This document shows, one piece after another, positions 56,551 through 64,000 of a stretch of 64,000 nucleotides of DNA. The position numbers were made by a program, and so were the translations under genes. Where the stretch lies: assembly GCA_944393465.1 (NCBI GenBank), contig CALYAG010000002.1, forward strand, positions 1-64,000, read 5' to 3'. Within the stretch, counting starts at the first letter, position 1, and each line of letters starts with the position of its first letter. The stretch is from an uncultured Clostridia bacterium (GTDB taxonomy: Bacteria; Bacillota; Clostridia; TANB77; CAG-508). Below the pieces are notes generated by a model. That model was given only the letters and a program-made list of their open reading frames with translations. It was not told the DNA's origin and did no database searches.

Positions 56551-58035
56551 CTAAAAATTTATGCTTGTATTGTCATAATATATTGTTCTATTATCTATAT
56601 TTGTAATATTAAATTTTCCATTACCTTTTATAATATTTATAAGCTCTTTTGTTTCTGCATTGTAGATATATATACCATCATTACTTACGCCAAAAATAAA
56701 TATTGTTTCCCCATAATTTATCATACTGGTTAAATTATTTATAGTTAATATGGAATCCATTTTTCTTTCATCTCTAGAATAAAACTTATAAGTATTATCA
56801 ATTTTTGTAACTGTATATTCATTTGTTTGTACAAAATACCCTTGGTCATATGAATTTCTATTTATATAATTTTGGTTAGCTCGATAGCTTTCCTCACTAT
56901 AAACTAAATTATTATCTAATTTTGTATAAATATTTGCAGGAATTTTCTTTTCTTCTCTAACATCATCAATAGTTAAATCTTCTGTTATATATCCTTGAAA
57001 ATTACTATATATAGTAATTCCATTATTGTTTTTTGTTCCAAATGTTACTTCAAATCCTTGTAAAGGATATTTGATATTTATATAATTTTCCTCTGATATA
57101 TATCTTGAATAATGTGGATAAAGATTTGTTAGTCTATTTAAAAAAGTATTCATATCTCCAGTAGTATTTAAATCTGTAACTAATTTTCCAAAAGCCTCAC
57201 TATCTTTTTCATTATATTTATCTAACTGATATACAGATATTTCATTTTCAGAAAAAAATATATAAAAATATTCACATTTATATCCAATAACTCTAGTAGC
57301 ATTATTAGGGTCATCATAAGTAGGCTCACCAATTAAATTTATTACTTCATCTAAATTAGTAGAAGTAGTGATATTTTCCAATATTTCATTATCATATTTC
57401 GGTGTAAATACTATATTAAAAATTTCACTTCCAATTTTTCTAATTTTATATCCTTCATCAAAGTATATTTCATAATTATCTATATCATCATCCTTTGTTC
57501 CTAAGTTTACATTATTATAAATCCAATTTGCATTTATAATATTTGCTAGTATTGGTGACGTTATAGTTAATGATGTTAAAGGCTCATTTTGATAGTTGTC
57601 TATTTGATAATTTGTTTTTATATGTTCCCAATATTTGCTATCGTCATTTATTGTATAAAGTGATACTTCTTCATTTTCATCAAATTGTATTTTTACTAAA
57701 ATATTTTTTTCCTGATCTATTAGTCTAAAATTTTGACCTTTTAAAAAACCTGCTACATGACTTATAACTATTTCATAAAGCCCTTGGTTTATTGTTCCAT
57801 CATCATTTATAGTTGGCTTACTAAAATGCAAGTAAATATCTTTTTCATATCCTTCTTCACTAGAATTTTGCATTGAAATAAACTCATGGCCATCAAACTC
57901 AATTAATTTTTCTACTGAAGAAAAGTCATTAATTGATTGTTTTGGTTTATTTTCTTGTATTATTGAACCTATAATAGCTATTATTATGATGATTATAACT
58001 ATGCTTAGGAAAAACAATATTTTTTTTCTTTTCAT
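56551..58035 (-). CDS. Membrane-anchored extracytoplasmic protein of the secretion operon, unknown
   Basis: The gene encodes 494 residues. A basic start and one membrane helix (FFLSIVIIIIIIAIIGSII, about 8-26) are followed by a mixed alpha/beta extracytoplasmic part rich in Tyr, Asn and Ile. No signature motif or repeat is recognised. It lies ten bases downstream of neither an obvious partner nor a spacer: its stop almost touches the NlpC/P60 start and its start almost touches the VirB6-like stop, so it is co-transcribed. I do not recognise the family. Confidence 0.6.
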   Translation of the reverse strand: MKRKKILFFLSIVIIIIIIAIIGSIIQENKPKQSINDFSSVEKLIEFDGHEFISMQNSSEEGYEKDIYLHFSKPTINDDGTINQGLYEIVISHVAGFLKGQNFRLIDQEKNILVKIQFDENEEVSLYTINDDSKYWEHIKTNYQIDNYQNEPLTSLTITSPILANIINANWIYNNVNLGTKDDDIDNYEIYFDEGYKIRKIGSEIFNIVFTPKYDNEILENITTSTNLDEVINLIGEPTYDDPNNATRVIGYKCEYFYIFFSENEISVYQLDKYNEKDSEAFGKLVTDLNTTGDMNTFLNRLTNLYPHYSRYISEENYINIKYPLQGFEVTFGTKNNNGITIYSNFQGYITEDLTIDDVREEKKIPANIYTKLDNNLVYSEESYRANQNYINRNSYDQGYFVQTNEYTVTKIDNTYKFYSRDERKMDSILTINNLTSMINYGETIFIFGVSNDGIYIYNAETKELINIIKGNGKFNITNIDNRTIYYDNTSINF

Positions 58036-58037
58036 TC

Positions 58038-59234
58038 TTATTTTCCTTTTCCTATTTTTATATCTTTTAATCCTTTATCCACTTTTCCGCCACTAATTTT
58101 TAAAGCACTTTTTACTATTTTTTCTGCGTTATCTAAAAATACTATAAATACTATTCCTAAAACAGGGAAGGTTGTAACTATTGCGCCGGCAGAATACATA
58201 AATACTACATATATAACAAGATGTATTGGTTGTATAAAAATCAATGACATCATACTTTTTGTCCAATTATTAAAGGCTTGCGCTTTTCCATCACCAATTG
58301 CATCTATAGGATATGTCAAACATATTAATGGTGATATTATTGTTAATATAAAAACCTTTAATACCCTAAATAAGTACATAACAAAGAATTTTATCTCATA
58401 AAAAACCAATACACATAGTAAAACTAAGTAAACTAATTGTGTCCACAAATCTCCATCAGCAGTATCTTTTGCTAAGCCAGTTAACATTGAAGTTTCTATG
58501 TCTGTAGTAATATTATTATTTGATACTGATTTACTGATAAATTCAACAAATAAGTTGGATATTTTTATCATTAATAGTGTAAGGTATGGTAATATAAAAA
58601 GTAATATTATACCAATTAACCAATTCATAAGCATTTTTTTGTATTTTGCTGAGTCTATTGAGTTCGAAGCAATAGCCATTCTTATTCCTACATATAAAAG
58701 AACGACAAAACATCCAACTACTGAGATATTTCTAATTGCCACAAACCACACTGCAACATTATCTTTTAGTTTGTTTGAAAAGTCTGAGTTTGGTCCTGTA
58801 GGAGTATCCTCAAGCATATTTATATCAAATAAAGGATATTTATTTGTTAATAAATTTCCTATTGTAAAATATTCTGAAGGCTGTACTCCATTAAATGGAT
58901 TTCCTACTTGATTTGTTACAATTGCACTTAAAACTAAATTTATTGTATCTGGAAGTATTGTTCCCAAATCAGTTAAAGAATTGGCTAATGTATCATCTTG
59001 AGATTCAGACATATCTATATCAACTTGCTCTGTATTAGAAGAAGAGTCTGGATCGTCAGATGTAATTGTTGCTTCTCCTTCTGACAATTGATTAAATGCT
59101 TCACCCGGATCCGTAGAACTTTGTGGAATGTCAAAAGTATGGTCATCCAACGCCAATACATCAGTAGTAGCAATCAGCATTATCATTAAAGTAATTATTA
59201 TTATTACTAAAATTGTTTTCACTTTCTTTTTCAA
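58038..59234 (-). CDS. VirB6/TrbL-like polytopic membrane protein
   Basis: The gene encodes 398 residues. A signal peptide (about 1-28), an acidic Ser/Asp-rich extracytoplasmic region (about 30-130) and a membrane core (about 150-380) carry the shared block GIRMAIASNSIDSAKYKKML and ISPLICLTYPIDAIGDGKAQ. It is the shortest and simplest of the three VirB6-like proteins and probably closest to the basic channel subunit. Directly downstream of the VirB4-like ATPase. Confidence 0.75.
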   Translation of the reverse strand: MKKKVKTILVIIIITLMIMLIATTDVLALDDHTFDIPQSSTDPGEAFNQLSEGEATITSDDPDSSSNTEQVDIDMSESQDDTLANSLTDLGTILPDTINLVLSAIVTNQVGNPFNGVQPSEYFTIGNLLTNKYPLFDINMLEDTPTGPNSDFSNKLKDNVAVWFVAIRNISVVGCFVVLLYVGIRMAIASNSIDSAKYKKMLMNWLIGIILLFILPYLTLLMIKISNLFVEFISKSVSNNNITTDIETSMLTGLAKDTADGDLWTQLVYLVLLCVLVFYEIKFFVMYLFRVLKVFILTIISPLICLTYPIDAIGDGKAQAFNNWTKSMMSLIFIQPIHLVIYVVFMYSAGAIVTTFPVLGIVFIVFLDNAEKIVKSALKISGGKVDKGLKDIKIGKGK

Positions 59235-59249
59235 TTAAAACACCCCATA

Positions 59250-61199
59250 TTATGCTTGCTGTTCCTTTAATTTATTTATATTTGTTTCTATAAATTCAAA
59301 TTCTTTCTTAGTTGGTACAATCTCTATTATTGCTGTTTGCTCTCCTACTTTAAATAATCCTTGTCCTCTACTACATGTAGTTAAAAAGTCTGCCTCACCA
59401 TCACTTAGTTTAAATACTTCTTTTATATATTGTATTTCTGATTTATCTTGTGCTAAGAATAATTTTGTATCTGAAGATGTTAAAACGGCTTGTACTTCTG
59501 ATTTTTCATAGAAGTCTTGGAATCTTTGTGATACAACAGCTAGTGAAACATTTCTTTTTCTGGCACGTCTTGCCATTTTGTTTAAGAAGTCTACTGCTTC
59601 TGGATATGGTAAAAGCATCCATGCCTCATCAACTAACACACGCTTTTTACCAGCTTTTGCTTTATCTTCACTGTTTTTCTTAACATATTTTTCCCAAATC
59701 CAAGAAAGTAATATTTGCTGTGCCAAAGGTCTAGCAAATCTTTCCTCTAGATTTGAAATATCTAGGTTGATAAATGATGTTCCTTCTAATAGGTCAAAGG
59801 TTGATTGTCCATCAAAGTATGCCATCTGGCCATTTAGTTCTCTTACATATTGTTTCATAACTTTTACTAAATAGCTATAGTGAACTCTATAGTCTGGGTT
59901 TGTATTTTGACTAGCATTTTGAACTAATCTTCTATACCATGTTCCTATAGTAGGCATTCTTTTCTTAGTTCTTCCTAAGTAATTATTTTGAACTATTCCA
60001 TTTATGTTTCTTTCGTATAAAGAATTTACATCATTTGTTATACCAAGAGCCGCATATTCTTCTGCGGCAGCTTCTGCTATAATTTGTTTTGTTACTTCAT
60101 TTACATCTTCACTTCTTGTACTACCTCTTGCCATTGTAAGAAGAATTTGAGTAACGTCCTCTACTTTGTTTTCAACATTAAGTACTACCTTTTCACGACC
60201 AGTTATTTCATCTCTAGTTATTTCTGGCTCTATATCAAATGGATTGATTATTGTATTTGAGCTAGGTGAAATAACAACATTAAGTCCACCAAGTGCATCT
60301 GCAACAACTCCGTACTCACCTTCGGCATCTAGAGCTAAACTTTCTATTCCCATAAGCACTGCAGATCTTGCAATTAGCGTTTTTATTGTAACACCTTTAC
60401 CAGCACCAGACTTACCGAATATAACCATGTTGTAGTTACTAAGTGTTGGGCTAAAGTTGTCATAAAGTATTGGTAAGCCAGTTTGTCTATTAAAACCTAT
60501 TGGTATACCATTTTCGTGACCAACATCTGCATTAATAAAAGGAAACACTGTTGCCATAGATCTACGATCAAATGTATGTACCTTTCTAATTTTATCTTCA
60601 CATAATGGTAAATTTGATTTAAAAGCATCTTCTTGCATTGCCCATGCTGTTTTCATACCTGTTAATGTTTTGGCCATTTCTGAAGATAATAATTCTGTTT
60701 GTTTATCTAAATCTGCTATACTATATGCAAATAATGTACATATTATTGAAGCTTCAAATAATTTGTCTAGTCCACTTGCAATTGCGTCTCTAAGTTCTTC
60801 TGCCTCTGCTCTTTTTTGAGATAAAGAGCTTTCCCTATTTATTTGTCCTCTTTCTTGTGCAACTATTCTTTCTGATTCAAGTTCATTTATTGTTCTATTA
60901 AGTTCATTTTGAGATTTTGCCTCACTAATTGGAGTGATGTAAACTGATACATTTATATCCCCGAAAGTGTACATACTTCTAAGTAATTGTGGAAACGTAC
61001 ACATTCTAGGCAGTGTTGATACCAACATGGACCTAGCATATTTGCTAGTACTTGAAATTATTTCTAATCTATTAGTACTTGTTGCATCAATTCCAGATGG
61101 TGCTATTAAATCTTTCAAATCTTTAACATTATCAACAAAACTTCTTGAATTATTATTTCCAGTGTTTGAACTTTGTTGCTTATTCTTTTTTTTCATCAT
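59250..61199 (-). CDS. VirB4/TraE-type secretion ATPase
   Basis: The 649-residue cytoplasmic ATPase powers type IV secretion or conjugation channels. The N-terminal half (about 1-240) is the VirB4 adaptor region. Walker A is IFGKSGAGKGVTIKT (about residue 275), with Gly after the Lys where Ser/Thr is usual and a Thr two further on. The Asp/Glu motif is KRVLVDEAWMLLPYPEA (Walker B-like), followed by VVSQRFQDF. This is a PrgI-linked VirB4 as in Gram-positive conjugative elements. Confidence 0.9.
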   Translation of the reverse strand: MMKKKNKQQSSNTGNNNSRSFVDNVKDLKDLIAPSGIDATSTNRLEIISSTSKYARSMLVSTLPRMCTFPQLLRSMYTFGDINVSVYITPISEAKSQNELNRTINELESERIVAQERGQINRESSLSQKRAEAEELRDAIASGLDKLFEASIICTLFAYSIADLDKQTELLSSEMAKTLTGMKTAWAMQEDAFKSNLPLCEDKIRKVHTFDRRSMATVFPFINADVGHENGIPIGFNRQTGLPILYDNFSPTLSNYNMVIFGKSGAGKGVTIKTLIARSAVLMGIESLALDAEGEYGVVADALGGLNVVISPSSNTIINPFDIEPEITRDEITGREKVVLNVENKVEDVTQILLTMARGSTRSEDVNEVTKQIIAEAAAEEYAALGITNDVNSLYERNINGIVQNNYLGRTKKRMPTIGTWYRRLVQNASQNTNPDYRVHYSYLVKVMKQYVRELNGQMAYFDGQSTFDLLEGTSFINLDISNLEERFARPLAQQILLSWIWEKYVKKNSEDKAKAGKKRVLVDEAWMLLPYPEAVDFLNKMARRARKRNVSLAVVSQRFQDFYEKSEVQAVLTSSDTKLFLAQDKSEIQYIKEVFKLSDGEADFLTTCSRGQGLFKVGEQTAIIEIVPTKKEFEFIETNINKLKEQQA

Positions 61200-61221
61200 T
61201 CAAAATCCTCCTATTCTTTAG

Positions 61222-62412
61222 TTACACATTCTTCCTTATTACTCTTCTCTTTGGTTTTTCTTTTAGTTCTTCTTCAACATTCGCATTACTTATTTTTCTT
61301 TTAGTTGCTTCATATAAAGGTTTGCTCATATCGTCTTTGTACTCATCAATGATATCTAATGCTTTTTCTTTTATTTTTCTTTCTTTATTTCTCTTTTCGC
61401 TTTCTTCTCTATCTGCATCTATTAAGCTCTTAGATGCAAGTCTAGCTGCACTTTCTTCAACTTGTTTTTCTATTCTAGCCTTTTTCTCTTCAAATACGTC
61501 TCTAGCAGTAGAATATAATTTATCATATTCAGAATTTAAAGCATTTCTAAGTGTAAGTATTTCTGACTGATCTCTATTATATGCTACATATAAAAGTTCC
61601 ATCAATTCTTCTGAATTTAGAATTTTACCAGTTACCTCAGCAGAAGACAAAGCTCTAATTAAAGTTTGAGCTCTTGTGTATAGCTCAGAAAAAGCTATAT
61701 CGTCTATTTCATCTTTTGAATAAGTACTTGTATCACCAAATTCAGCTGTATAATATGAAATTATAATATATGTTCTTTGTTGTAATATGTTTTTACTCTC
61801 ACTTAATCTTTCTGTATAATCTGTAATAGACTCTCCATATTCTAATATGTTTTGCTTTCTTTTTCTTTCGAAACTTAATTTAGCAACTGCATCATTGTTT
61901 CCATTTCTATTTGCATTGTCTATTTGTGCATCAAGTCTTGCCACTTGATTATTTACTTCATTTATTCTTTCATGGAAGCCATTTATTAAGTTATCAAAAT
62001 TCAACTTTCTTGTTTGCACATATAGTTGTATTGAAAAACGTAATGTATTTAAAAATTCTATAAATCCAGCTTCAACAGCATTTTTTTCATCTTCAGAAAG
62101 CAAATCATAATTGATTCCTTTACATTCGATTACCATTACATATTGTTTTCTTCCTTTTCTAACAATCATGTTGTCTAAAACTTCATCAAATTCCATAAAT
62201 TTGTATATAGAATCTATAGACTTTCCATCGCGAGTTATTAAATTCTTTTGTTCATCATTTACTTCCTGACTTTTAATTTTTATTTCATCATCTACTTTTG
62301 GTTCTTTTTTTCTTCGCATTTTTAAAATTAAAATTGCTGCAACAAGTCCCAATATTAATATTAATATTAATATTCCAATCAAAATCAAGTTAAGCATTTG
62401 AACTATATCCAT
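61222..62412 (-). CDS. Coiled-coil membrane protein of the secretion operon, unknown
   Basis: The gene encodes 396 residues. An N-terminal membrane helix (about 5-30) is followed by a basic stretch and a globular region (about 65-135, with YVMVIECKGINYD). Long charged coiled coils then run through most of residues 140-380. It lies between PrgI/VirB3 and VirB4, where other Gram-positive systems have no standard component. It may be an assembly or stalk protein. Unrecognised. Confidence 0.6.
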   Translation of the reverse strand: MDIVQMLNLILIGILILILILGLVAAILILKMRRKKEPKVDDEIKIKSQEVNDEQKNLITRDGKSIDSIYKFMEFDEVLDNMIVRKGRKQYVMVIECKGINYDLLSEDEKNAVEAGFIEFLNTLRFSIQLYVQTRKLNFDNLINGFHERINEVNNQVARLDAQIDNANRNGNNDAVAKLSFERKRKQNILEYGESITDYTERLSESKNILQQRTYIIISYYTAEFGDTSTYSKDEIDDIAFSELYTRAQTLIRALSSAEVTGKILNSEELMELLYVAYNRDQSEILTLRNALNSEYDKLYSTARDVFEEKKARIEKQVEESAARLASKSLIDADREESEKRNKERKIKEKALDIIDEYKDDMSKPLYEATKRKISNANVEEELKEKPKRRVIRKNV

Positions 62413-62414
62413 AA

Positions 62415-62873
62415 TTATTTATCCTCCTTTTTCTTTTGTTTTTCAGTTTTTGTATTTTCATTACTTGATAAAGTAACTTTTTCTATTATCTTATTTACAG
62501 ACAAATTATCTAATGCACTTTTATAATCTGGTTCTTTTCTTGGAACAGCATATGAATAAACTTTATTATTTTTCTTAAATAAGATATATCTCTTTATAAT
62601 GTCATCAATAGAGTCGCCTCCAACATTTTTGGCTATTTTTGATGTACCATTTGTAGGCATTTTTACAGTTGCTACAATAAAGCCTATTAATGCAAATAAA
62701 GCAATTAATACAATTCCTATTATAGGTATTTTTAAAATTACCCCTAATAAGAAGTAGAAAATCAATCCAATAAAGGCTCCTACAGCGGTAAAAATTAAAG
62801 ATTTAGCAGTGAATATGTATAATATTCTACTTTCACCTTTCAAATTGTTACTTGGTATGTAATAACTTCCCAT
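62415..62873 (-). CDS. PrgI/VirB3-like membrane protein
   Basis: The gene encodes 152 residues from ATG 62873, which has AGGAGGAAAG just upstream; a longer frame overlaps this site. It begins MGSYYIPSNNLKGESRIL and has two membrane helices (about 25-45 and 50-72). A KNNKVYSYAVPRKEPD end follows, typical of PrgI-family proteins that dock onto VirB4. It lies directly after the VirB2-like pilin genes. Confidence 0.82.
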   Translation of the reverse strand: MGSYYIPSNNLKGESRILYIFTAKSLIFTAVGAFIGLIFYFLLGVILKIPIIGIVLIALFALIGFIVATVKMPTNGTSKIAKNVGGDSIDDIIKRYILFKKNNKVYSYAVPRKEPDYKSALDNLSVNKIIEKVTLSSNENTKTEKQKKKEDK

Positions 62874-62892
62874 AATTACTTTCCTCCTATGT

Positions 62893-63273
62893 TTATGCAA
62901 ATATTGAATTAAATAAGTTTATTATTATTGTAAATATTCCAACTCCACCATATATAACTACTGTAGCAATTACCAATCCTATTAGTTTTTGCTTAACATT
63001 TGCTTTTCCTTGTGGGTCAGCCATCATATACTGTATACCTAAGTACATATAGGTTATAACTAAAACTACAGATGCTATTCCTACTAATATTTGTGCAATT
63101 GGTAATAGTATATTCCATGCTTCATCAGTAGATATTATTGTTGACGCACTACCTTTACTAATAAAATTTTCTCCTGAGTCTTTTATATTTTGTAATGCAA
63201 ATACTTTTTTGTTTAATGTTAATGCAAGTATTGTGCTTACAGAAAACGCTGTCTTTTTTAATAATCTTTTCAT
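62893..63273 (-). CDS. VirB2/TrbC-like pilin, second copy
   Basis: The start at 63273 has GGAG six bases upstream; ATG 63288 has none. About 126 residues. A long signal peptide ends near VFALQ; two membrane helices at about 60-85 and 95-125 flank the short polar loop MMADPQGKANVKQK. This is the T4SS pilin layout. The paralogue is the next gene upstream. Confidence 0.78.
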   Translation of the reverse strand: MKRLLKKTAFSVSTILALTLNKKVFALQNIKDSGENFISKGSASTIISTDEAWNILLPIAQILVGIASVVLVITYMYLGIQYMMADPQGKANVKQKLIGLVIATVVIYGGVGIFTIIINLFNSIFA

Positions 63274-63295
63274 TTTTTTCTCCATCATTCAAATT

Positions 63296-63664
63296 TTATA
63301 TATTACTAAAAGCCATATTTCCTATTATTCTTACTAAAGAACCTGCTGCAAATAAAATAATCGCTCCAGCCACTAAGTATATTAGTTTGCGTTTAAATTC
63401 TGCTTTAGCTTCTGGTGCCGCCCACATATATTTTACACCAGTAATTATTACTAAAATAACAGCTGCAGTATATAAAATGATTTGAGCAACCCATATTATT
63501 CTTCCTCCAATTTCATTTGTTGCAGCATCATTAGGTTGATAAGCTGATGTTAAATTTGATGGCAGACTTATTGCGTAGGTTTTGCTATAAAATAATAGTA
63601 AAATAATTAGTAGTATAAATACAATTTGTGCTATTTTAATAAAAAGCATTTTTTTATTTTTCAT
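63296..63664 (-). CDS. VirB2/TrbC-like pilin, first gene of the secretion operon
   Basis: The 122-residue protein has a signal peptide (about 1-31, ending SKTYA) and two membrane helices (about 56-78 and 92-115) joined by the polar loop KYMWAAPEAKAEFKRK, the pattern of VirB2/TrbC pilins. AAGGAG precedes the start and a near-consensus promoter lies about 50 bases further up. It is 22 bases from its paralogue. Confidence 0.8.
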   Translation of the reverse strand: MKNKKMLFIKIAQIVFILLIILLLFYSKTYAISLPSNLTSAYQPNDAATNEIGGRIIWVAQIILYTAAVILVIITGVKYMWAAPEAKAEFKRKLIYLVAGAIILFAAGSLVRIIGNMAFSNI

Positions 63665-63706
63665 GTATTTTAAAACTCCTTATTGTGTTTATTTTTCATC
63701 TATTAT

Positions 63707-63735
63707 ATTATACAATTTCAAAACATATATTGCAA
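63707..63735 (-). promoter_or_regulatory. Sigma-A-type promoter of the secretion operon
   Basis: On the minus strand TTGCAA (63730-63735), 17 bases, and a perfect TATAAT (63707-63712). The first start codon is about 35 bases downstream of the expected start. No internal terminator was noticed before 44844, so the operon may span about 19 kb. Confidence 0.65.
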
Positions 63736-63836
63736 GCTTTTTTTTTATTTTCCTATCCAATCCTTTACTTTTAATTATTTTGTAATATTTTGTCGATTTT
63801 GGAATGACAAAAATCTGCAAATTATTTCAAATTATA

Positions 63837-63865
63837 TTGACTTTTTTGTAAATTTATGGTATTTT
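63837..63865 (+). promoter_or_regulatory. Candidate promoter for the Spo0E-like gene
   Basis: TTGACT (63837-63842), a 17-base spacer and TATTTT (63860-63865) lie about 40 bases before ATG 63906. Confidence 0.45.
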
Positions 63866-63905
63866 TTTGTTTAGAAAGTATTATTTTTATAGAAAGGATT
63901 TTTAT

Positions 63906-64000
63906 ATGTTAAATAGTCAAATTAATGAATTAAGAGAGGCTTTAAATTCAGCCATACTAAATAATGAAAATTATGATAAGATTTACAAAATTAGTATAGA
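63906..64000 (+). CDS. Partial Spo0E-like aspartyl-phosphate phosphatase
   Basis: The gene runs off the window. GAAAGGA precedes ATG 63906. The visible 31 residues, MLNSQINELREALNSAILNN and onward to KIYKIS, match the start of the Spo0E family: a short helix with INxLRxxL, a loop, then a second helix beginning near the IxxISxxLD motif. Members dephosphorylate Spo0A-P and delay sporulation. The call rests on a fragment. Confidence 0.5.
   Translation, partial: MLNSQINELREALNSAILNNENYDKIYKISI

Noticed and set aside
44858-63664. Calling the secretion operon an integrative conjugative element
   Set aside because: No relaxase, coupling protein, integrase, direct-repeat ends or change in base composition is visible in the window, and the flanks are ordinary chromosomal genes.
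1-64000. CRISPR array, rRNA gene or prophage
   Set aside because: No regularly spaced direct repeats, no rRNA-like sequence and no capsid, terminase or integrase genes were found.

Overview
The window is AT-rich DNA from a low-GC, Gram-positive, endospore-forming bacterium of the Firmicutes (Bacillota), most like Clostridia. The support is an alpha/beta small acid-soluble spore protein, a Spo0E-like gene entering the right edge, a GatCAB amidotransferase operon, a MurE with the meso-DAP-type DNPR motif, and PrgI/VirB4-type secretion genes. Nothing here fixes genus or species. Almost all genes lie on the minus strand; four lie on plus at the left end and one partial gene at the right edge.

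Layout. 1-5.6 kb: a small membrane protein, a frameshifted pilin-like protein with a formylglycine-enzyme-like domain behind a long structured leader, a Yip1-like membrane protein, ribosome hibernation factor, and an FAD oxidoreductase whose 3' end is triplicated. 5.6-10.6 kb: rpsT, a SASP gene, gatB, an unannotated 20-codon ORF, gatA, a nucleotide-kinase-like gene, gatC. 10.7-20 kb: a second pilin-like/SUMF protein, topA, murG, ftsW, mraY, murE. 20-27 kb: an orphan GHKL histidine kinase, four glycan or phosphate genes and an LtaS-like enzyme. 27-31.3 kb: a division PBP, ftsL-like, rsmH, mraZ with an operator of 10-bp-spaced boxes. 31.5-43 kb: a diguanylate cyclase, an Ig-like anchored protein and two giant thioester/SpaA-type surface adhesins. 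43-44.7 kb: tRNA-Cys, tRNA-Gly and a D,D-carboxypeptidase. 44.8-63.7 kb: a ~19 kb operon for a type IV secretion-like machine (two VirB2-like pilins, PrgI/VirB3, VirB4 ATPase, three VirB6-like proteins, an NlpC/P60 hydrolase and accessory membrane proteins), with a good promoter and a terminator at its ends and no relaxase or VirD4 gene inside the window.

Main discovery candidate. Four genes (murG, the division PBP, the NlpC/P60 enzyme of the secretion operon, and the pilin-like gene) are broken in exactly the same way. The upstream frame reaches a CGG codon followed by A or G, and the protein resumes in the +1 frame at the overlapping glycine codon GGA/GGG. My scan by eye of every other gene found no in-frame CGG codon, although the trinucleotide is common out of frame. 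I infer that CGG is effectively unassigned in this genome and that CGGR acts as a +1 frameshift (or quadruplet, glycine-inserting) signal used in essential envelope genes. The alternative, four identical assembly errors, can be tested directly.

Other unusual features are a family of GGGGACGGTCC palindromic repeats, two related ~120-bp GC-rich stem-loop elements, an alpha/beta-hydrolase fused to a VirB6-like channel protein, and a possible CGG-containing leader ORF in front of murE.
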